From assembly GCA_004297625.1 (NCBI GenBank), contig SCTY01000028.1, forward strand, positions 316,327 to 380,326: 64,000 bases of DNA. The letters are read 5' to 3'. The DNA comes from Betaproteobacteria bacterium. Its GTDB lineage: Bacteria > Pseudomonadota > Gammaproteobacteria > Burkholderiales > SG8-39. The notes under the pieces are model-generated. The model was given only the letters and a program-made list of their open reading frames with translations, searched no databases and was not told where the DNA came from. The first letter of the stretch is position 1. Each line of letters starts with the position of its first letter. Of this stretch, positions 59,638 through 64,000 are shown in pieces. Both the position numbers and the translations under genes were made by a program.

Positions 59638-60811
59638 ACCGCTGGAAGGCTTCATCGTCGTGGCGCTCGAGCAGGTGATCGCGGGCCCGTTCGCCACGCG
59701 GCAGCTTGCCGAGCTCGGCGCCCGCGTGATCAAGATCGAGCGCCCGGGCGAAGGCGATCCGGCGCGGGCTTACGACCGGACGGTGAAGGGCCTGTCTTCG
59801 CACTTCGTCTGGGTGAACCGCTCGAAGGAAAGCCTGGCGCTCGACCTCAAGCAGCCCGCGGCGAGAGAAGTCCTGGAAAAGCTGCTCGCCAGGGCGGACG
59901 TGTTCCTCCAGAACCTCGCTCCGGGCGCGGCGGAGCGGCTCGGCCTCGGTGCGGCCGAGTTGCGAAAAAGAAATCCACGGCTCGTCTGGTGCGGCATCTC
60001 CGGCTACGGTCCGGCCGGGCCTTACGCCAGGAAAAAGGCCTACGACCTGCTCGTGCAATGCGAAGCCGGCTTGCTTTCCGTGACGGGCACTCCCGAGTCG
60101 CCCGCGAAGGCCGGCATTCCGGCGGCCGATATTGCCGCCGGCATGTACGCCTTCTCCTCCATACTCGCTGCCCTGATCCGCCGCGAACGCAGCGGAGAAG
60201 GCGCAACGATCGATGTGACGATGCTCGAAGCGCTCGGCGAGTGGATGGGTTTCCCTGCTTACTTCACCGCGTACGGCGGTACGGCGCCGCCGCGCTCGGG
60301 CGCCTATCACGCGACCATCGTTCCTTACGGCCCGTTTCACGCCGGGGACGGCGGCACGGTGTTCCTCAGCGTGCAGAACGAGCGCGAGTTCGCCCGCTTT
60401 TGCGACGTCGTGCTGAAAAACGCGTCACTTAAGAGTGATCCTCGCTTTTCTTCCGGTCCGACACGACAACAGAACCGCGACGCGATGCACGCCGAGATCG
60501 AGCGCGTTTTTTCCGCGCTTTCCTCCGACGAGGTGGTGGCGAGGCTCGATGCCGCAGAGATCGCCAACGCCCGCTTGAACGACCTGGGCGAGTTCTGGCG
60601 CCATCCGCAGCTCAAGGCGCGCGGGCGCTGGGCGGCCGTCGGCTCGCCCGCGGGCGACATCGATGCGCTCAAGCCGCCGTTCAATCTCGATGGGATGGAG
60701 CCGCGGATGGACGCGGTGCCGGACGTGGGGCAGCACAGCCGGGCGGTGCTGGCCGAGCTCGGCTACCCCGATGCGGACATCGCCCGCCTCGCCGCGGCGG
60801 GGGTAATCTAG
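59634..60811 (+). CDS. CaiB/BaiF-family (family III) CoA-transferase
   Basis: The 392-residue protein has the N-terminal LEGFIVVALEQVIAGPFATR, LALDLKQPAAREVLEKLLA and the catalytic aspartate Asp138 in RKKAYDLLVQCEAG. Family III enzymes move CoA between carboxylic acids (formyl/oxalyl, carnitine, mesaconate or itaconate). The substrate is not clear. The stop codon overlaps that of the convergent DGQHR gene in a shared CTAG. Confidence 0.9.
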
Positions 60812-61929
60812 CTCTTTTTGCCGGTTTCGATGCCTGCGGCCCGCGCCAAGTCGCGATGCACGCGCGCCACGCGCTCCACCTCGCCCTTGGCGGGAAAGCG
60901 CTCGTAGAAGCCTTCTTCGCGGAACTGCTTCGCCATGTCCGCCCAGGGCGCGAGGCGCTGTTCCCAGCGCGCCAGCCGGCCGGTTTCCGGCTCGGCGTCC
61001 TCGCGCGCGAGGTCCGCGCACACCCGCACCATCGCCTTGATGGTTACCGGCTTCGTGACCATGTAGCTCTCCTTGCCCCAGACCGCGTCGCCGAACACGC
61101 TGCGCGCAGCCTTGAAGAAGTCGCGGATGACGCCGTAATAGCGCGGCACTTCCTTGGAGCTTCCGCCCGCGAGCTGGATGGAGCGCCAGCGGCCGCGCAC
61201 CCAGCGGTGCAGCTCGTTGAAGAGCTCGGCCTGGAGGACCCATTTGTCGCGCTGGCTGCGCCCGCCGAGGCGGTTGATGCGGTAGCGCAGCGGGCTGTCG
61301 CCCTCGCTGTAGAGCCTTTCCACCAGGCGCGCGGCGAACTTGCGGTCCGGCGCGGCGAACGAGACGTGCTCGTACAGGTCGACAAGGTGGCTCTTGTTGA
61401 TGCGCGTCGGCGTGGAGTTGATGATGACGAACATCTCCGTGGCGAAATCCTCGCTGCGCCCGTCGAAGATGATGCAGGGCACGTTGATGGTCGCCGCGTC
61501 GTCGGGACGCTCGTGCAGGTAGAACTGCAGCGCCGCCAGGCGGTGCTGGCCGTCGATGATGAGGAATTTGGAGGCCGGCTCGTTGATGGTGCCGACGCCG
61601 CCTTCGCCGCTCGCCCGGAACGTCAGGCGCTCCGAGGTGAACAGCAGCACCGTGCCCGGAATCGGCGGCTGGGAGACCGCGGTCTCGTAGAAGTTCTTAA
61701 GCTGCCTGACCTTGCCCCGCGAGATGGTGCGCTGAAACGCCTGGTCGGTGCGCTCGATCCTGGAGATGAACTGCGCGATATCGTCGTCCGCGGCTACGCG
61801 CGAGGGCTCGATCTGCTCGCCCTCGCCATAGAAGCGGCTGATAAAGCGCACCTTCCCCAGCAGGTCCTTGGCCCTGTAGCTGACGAAATAAAAGACGCCG
61901 TCCTTTTGCCGGATCTGCGTCGCTTGCAT
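60808..61929 (-). CDS. Stand-alone DGQHR-domain protein (DndB-related)
   Basis: The 373-residue protein carries the motif FLIIDGQHRLAALQFYL with Asp126 to Arg130, then VPCIIFDGRS and a helical C-terminal half. The DGQHR family includes DndB, which regulates DNA phosphorothioation, and components of other DNA-modification islands. No dnd, dpd or restriction genes accompany it here. ATG 61929 is preceded by AAGGAG at good spacing; an upstream Met (61953) lacks this. Function unknown. Confidence 0.82.
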   Translation of the reverse strand: MQATQIRQKDGVFYFVSYRAKDLLGKVRFISRFYGEGEQIEPSRVAADDDIAQFISRIERTDQAFQRTISRGKVRQLKNFYETAVSQPPIPGTVLLFTSERLTFRASGEGGVGTINEPASKFLIIDGQHRLAALQFYLHERPDDAATINVPCIIFDGRSEDFATEMFVIINSTPTRINKSHLVDLYEHVSFAAPDRKFAARLVERLYSEGDSPLRYRINRLGGRSQRDKWVLQAELFNELHRWVRGRWRSIQLAGGSSKEVPRYYGVIRDFFKAARSVFGDAVWGKESYMVTKPVTIKAMVRVCADLAREDAEPETGRLARWEQRLAPWADMAKQFREEGFYERFPAKGEVERVARVHRDLARAAGIETGKKS

Positions 61930-62010
61930 GGACGCTCCTTGGTTGCTGCCCAACCCCCCGGGGCTTGACGCCGGGAATATAAAGGAAAATCGCGAAGCCA
62001 GCCCGATTGG

Positions 62011-62685
62011 TTAGCAGGTCGGAAGGCGAAGGGCCTGGAGAACCTCGGCGGTGCGCCGGTCCCGTGCGAAGGCCAGGACACCGGAATTATTTCGCGCCAC
62101 CCCGGGCGGAATCGACAGCGTACGGCGTACCTGCGCGCCGGAGTAAACGGCAAACGGTCCCTGCCATTCCAGCACGAGGGGCACGCTTCCGAGCCCGATT
62201 CCATATGCGGCCAGGTACAGCGCCGCCTGCGAATCTGCCGCCGCGGCCACCTCGATCCGCTCGCCGGACAGCGAAACGATTTCGAGCCGGAGCCGCACGC
62301 CGGCCGGGCGGGCGTGGATCCTTGCCAGCGCGGCATCAAAGGCGTCGGTATTCCAGCCCGGAAATTCGTGTCCCTGGAGTACCACGTATGGCCTGTAGAT
62401 AAGTGCCATCCGTTGGAGCACGGTCAGCTTTCTCGAGGGCCGCGCCTTGGGTTCGCCGCCCATATCCCGATCGTCCATAGGAAGAACGACGGCAAGCACG
62501 GGCTCCGGCCGATGCGCCTTTAGCTCGGAAAGCCAAAGCTCCGCACGCGCGCAGCCCGCGCAATTCTTTGCGCTGTACAGCTCTACGAGCGGCACGGAAT
62601 CGCGACCCGATTGCGCCACGCAACTGCCTGCTTGCGCCGGTTCGGCGAAGCACACGGCGAGAATGCAGAGGGCCCACGCACGCAT
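62011..62685 (-). CDS. DUF1223-family periplasmic protein with thioredoxin-like CxxC
   Basis: The 224-residue protein has a signal peptide (MRAWALCILAVCFAEPAQAG) and the DUF1223 core VELYSAKNCAGCARAELWLS with a CAGC motif resembling a thioredoxin fold active site. A possible periplasmic redox or metal role is inferred only from this motif. ATG 62685 is chosen so that the signal peptide begins the protein; the longer frame to 62733 adds a basic stretch. Confidence 0.8.
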   Translation of the reverse strand: MRAWALCILAVCFAEPAQAGSCVAQSGRDSVPLVELYSAKNCAGCARAELWLSELKAHRPEPVLAVVLPMDDRDMGGEPKARPSRKLTVLQRMALIYRPYVVLQGHEFPGWNTDAFDAALARIHARPAGVRLRLEIVSLSGERIEVAAAADSQAALYLAAYGIGLGSVPLVLEWQGPFAVYSGAQVRRTLSIPPGVARNNSGVLAFARDRRTAEVLQALRLPTC

Positions 62686-62735
62686 GACGATCAGTCGAAA
62701 CCGCCGCAGCGCCCTTACCGGCGCAAGACCCATAA

Positions 62736-63884
62736 TTGCGGGTGTCCCATTCGTTCTTTTTTGCCGCCTCGGTGGTCTGGAATTTCGGGCTGGGGATGAC
62801 CTGGCTGGTGGTCCCCCTTTACGCCGCCGGCCAGGGACTTTCCAACGCGCAGATCGGCGCCCTGTTTTCCGCGCCCGTGATGGCCCAGGTGGCGCTCAAC
62901 CTTGTCGGCGGTGCGTACACCGACCGTATCGGCGGCCGGCGCATCATGCTCGCCTCCTGCTGGGCGATCGTGCTCTCGTCCCTGTGGTTCATCGTCGCCA
63001 AAGGTTTCTGGATGCTGATGGCCGGCCAGATCGGCCTGGTCCTCTCGCGCGCCGCCTTCTGGCCCGCTACGTGGGCCATGGCGAGCGAGCTGCCCGGCAG
63101 CCGCGGCATCCAGCTCGGCAGGCTCAACGCCGCGACGAATCTTGGCCAGATCGCCGGCACGGGGGTTTGCGGGTTCCTGCTTGCTGCCGCCGGTTTCGAT
63201 GTCACGTTCGGCGTGCTCGCCGCAACCGGTCTGTTCGCCTACTTTGCAGGCTTGGGCACGCGCCCCTCGCCCCGCAAGCCGGCCGCGCCCAGCCGCAAGG
63301 TACTCGCCGCGTACGGACCCCTGCTGCGCCAGCGCATCATCCATTACTCGGTGCTTTGCGCCTACCTGTCGGCCCTGCCTTTCTCGCTTTCGGTGTCGTT
63401 CTACCCGCTGCTGCTTGCGCAGTACGGCTATGGCGAGCAAGCGTCGGGCGTTCTCGTTTCCTTGCGCGCGGTGGGCGCGATCGCCGCTGGCTTGATCGCC
63501 GCCCGCTTTGTGCGTACCGGGCCCGAAACCCTGTGGCCGGTAGCCTGCGGCGTCGGGGTAGCCGCAGGCGTCGCCCTCGTGCCTGCGGTGAACCACATGG
63601 TGCCGATCGGGTTTTGGATGCTCGTCGTAGGCCTGGGATCCGGCGCCATGACGCTTTACTTCCAGATCACGATCGCGGAGTCGAGCCGGCCGGAGGAGCG
63701 CGGTGCCGCCCTGGCGCTCGGCGGCCTGGGGTGGAGCGTGTCCCATTTCAGCACCCCGCTCGTCATGGGTTTCGTTGCCGACCGCTACGGCATCGTGACC
63801 GGTTTCTACGTGATCGGCCTCTTGGGCGCTGCGGTGGCCGTCGGAATCGGCTTCATGCGTCGCTGGGCATTCAGGCTGCCTTGA
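62736..63884 (+). CDS. MFS transporter
   Basis: The 382-residue protein has about twelve membrane segments and the MFS loop signature GGAYTDRIGGRRIML between helices 2 and 3. Substrate is unknown. The start is TTG at 62736 or GTG at 62742; CATAAT at 62731-62736 resembles a -10 element, in which case translation from GTG on a nearly leaderless mRNA is possible. It is divergent from the DUF1223 gene. Confidence 0.82.
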   Translation: MRVSHSFFFAASVVWNFGLGMTWLVVPLYAAGQGLSNAQIGALFSAPVMAQVALNLVGGAYTDRIGGRRIMLASCWAIVLSSLWFIVAKGFWMLMAGQIGLVLSRAAFWPATWAMASELPGSRGIQLGRLNAATNLGQIAGTGVCGFLLAAAGFDVTFGVLAATGLFAYFAGLGTRPSPRKPAAPSRKVLAAYGPLLRQRIIHYSVLCAYLSALPFSLSVSFYPLLLAQYGYGEQASGVLVSLRAVGAIAAGLIAARFVRTGPETLWPVACGVGVAAGVALVPAVNHMVPIGFWMLVVGLGSGAMTLYFQITIAESSRPEERGAALALGGLGWSVSHFSTPLVMGFVADRYGIVTGFYVIGLLGAAVAVGIGFMRRWAFRLP

Positions 63885-64000
63885 ACATCCCCGGCTCAAG
63901 CGAATGGCGTTCCAGCAGGCGGTAGAACTCGGTGCGGTTGCGCCCCGCGAGGCGGGCCGCCTTGGTGACGTTGCCCCCGGTGATCTTCAGGATCCTCACC
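63871..64000 (-). CDS. Sigma-54 response regulator, GlrR/QseF-like, C-terminal end (cut by window edge)
   Basis: The final 42 residues encode a Fis-type helix-turn-helix: VRILKITGGNVTKAARLAGR then NRTEFYRLLERHSLEPGMF. The RNRTEFYRLLERH wording is typical for the C-terminus of NtrC-family regulators of the GlrR/QseF group. The receiver and AAA+ domains lie outside the window. Its 3' end overlaps the convergent MFS gene by 14 nt. Confidence 0.78.
   Translation of the reverse strand, partial: VRILKITGGNVTKAARLAGRNRTEFYRLLERHSLEPGMFKAA

Overview
The window is high-GC, gene-dense bacterial chromosome and reads as a betaproteobacterium (Burkholderiales/Nitrosomonadales-like, probably environmental). 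The grounds are gene order and protein type: pgpA-thiL-nusB-ribH-ribBX; rpsP-rimM-trmD-rplS; CorC-pilC-pilD-coaE-zapD-yacG; a Nudix/TMP-synthase fusion beside DUF815-argJ-secA-M23; and a complete division and cell wall (dcw) cluster ending in ftsZ-lpxC. Assignment below class level is not possible by eye. No rRNA, tRNA, CRISPR array, IS element or prophage was seen.

Layout. 1-3259 (minus): 3' end of pgpA, then thiL, nusB, ribH and ribBX (lipid, thiamine, antitermination, riboflavin). 3280-5165 (minus): rpsP operon with its promoter. 5175-7672 (minus): MFS transporter and ffh. 7691-9876 (plus): YpjD-like membrane protein and CorC/HlyC-type protein. 9893-13667 (plus): type IV pilus pilC and pilD (pilB is not here), coaE, zapD, yacG. 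13664-20421 (minus): Nudix/TMP synthase, DUF815 ATPase, argJ, secA, M23 peptidase. 20448-20948 (plus): dciA-like helicase loader. 20878-39174 (minus): small membrane protein, lpxC, and the dcw cluster from ftsZ back to mraZ, almost every junction overlapping by 1-20 nt. The dcw promoter lies at 39210-39238 and overlaps a candidate MraZ operator.

From 39395 onward the window is accessory and catabolic. A CoA-transferase pair (plus) is followed by a leftward block: an alcohol dehydrogenase remnant, a carboxymuconolactone-decarboxylase-like protein, an ABC-type binding protein, a MetE-core methyltransferase, a 3-hydroxyisobutyrate-dehydrogenase-like enzyme and an unusual M24/DddP-like protein. 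Then come a truncated SNF2 helicase remnant, a VapBC-type toxin-antitoxin pair, a lipoprotein and an MlaD/MlaE pair without its ATPase. A divergent locus follows (Ldh-family oxidoreductase on minus; IlvD/Edd dehydratase, HpcH/HpaI aldolase, 2-hydroxyacid dehydrogenase, TAXI-TRAP transporter on plus) that looks like sugar-acid uptake and breakdown. The last part holds a 320-bp gene-free, hairpin-rich stretch ending in a strong leftward terminator, an SPFH/NfeD pair, a CaiB-type CoA-transferase, a stand-alone DGQHR protein, a DUF1223 protein, an MFS transporter and the 3' end of a GlrR/QseF-like sigma-54 response regulator.

Best candidates for something undescribed: the structured leftward RNA region at 57768-58016; the MetE-core/DddP-like catabolic cluster at 41088-46530, where the M24 protein has lost a metal ligand; and the orphan DGQHR gene. 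None is proven from sequence alone.
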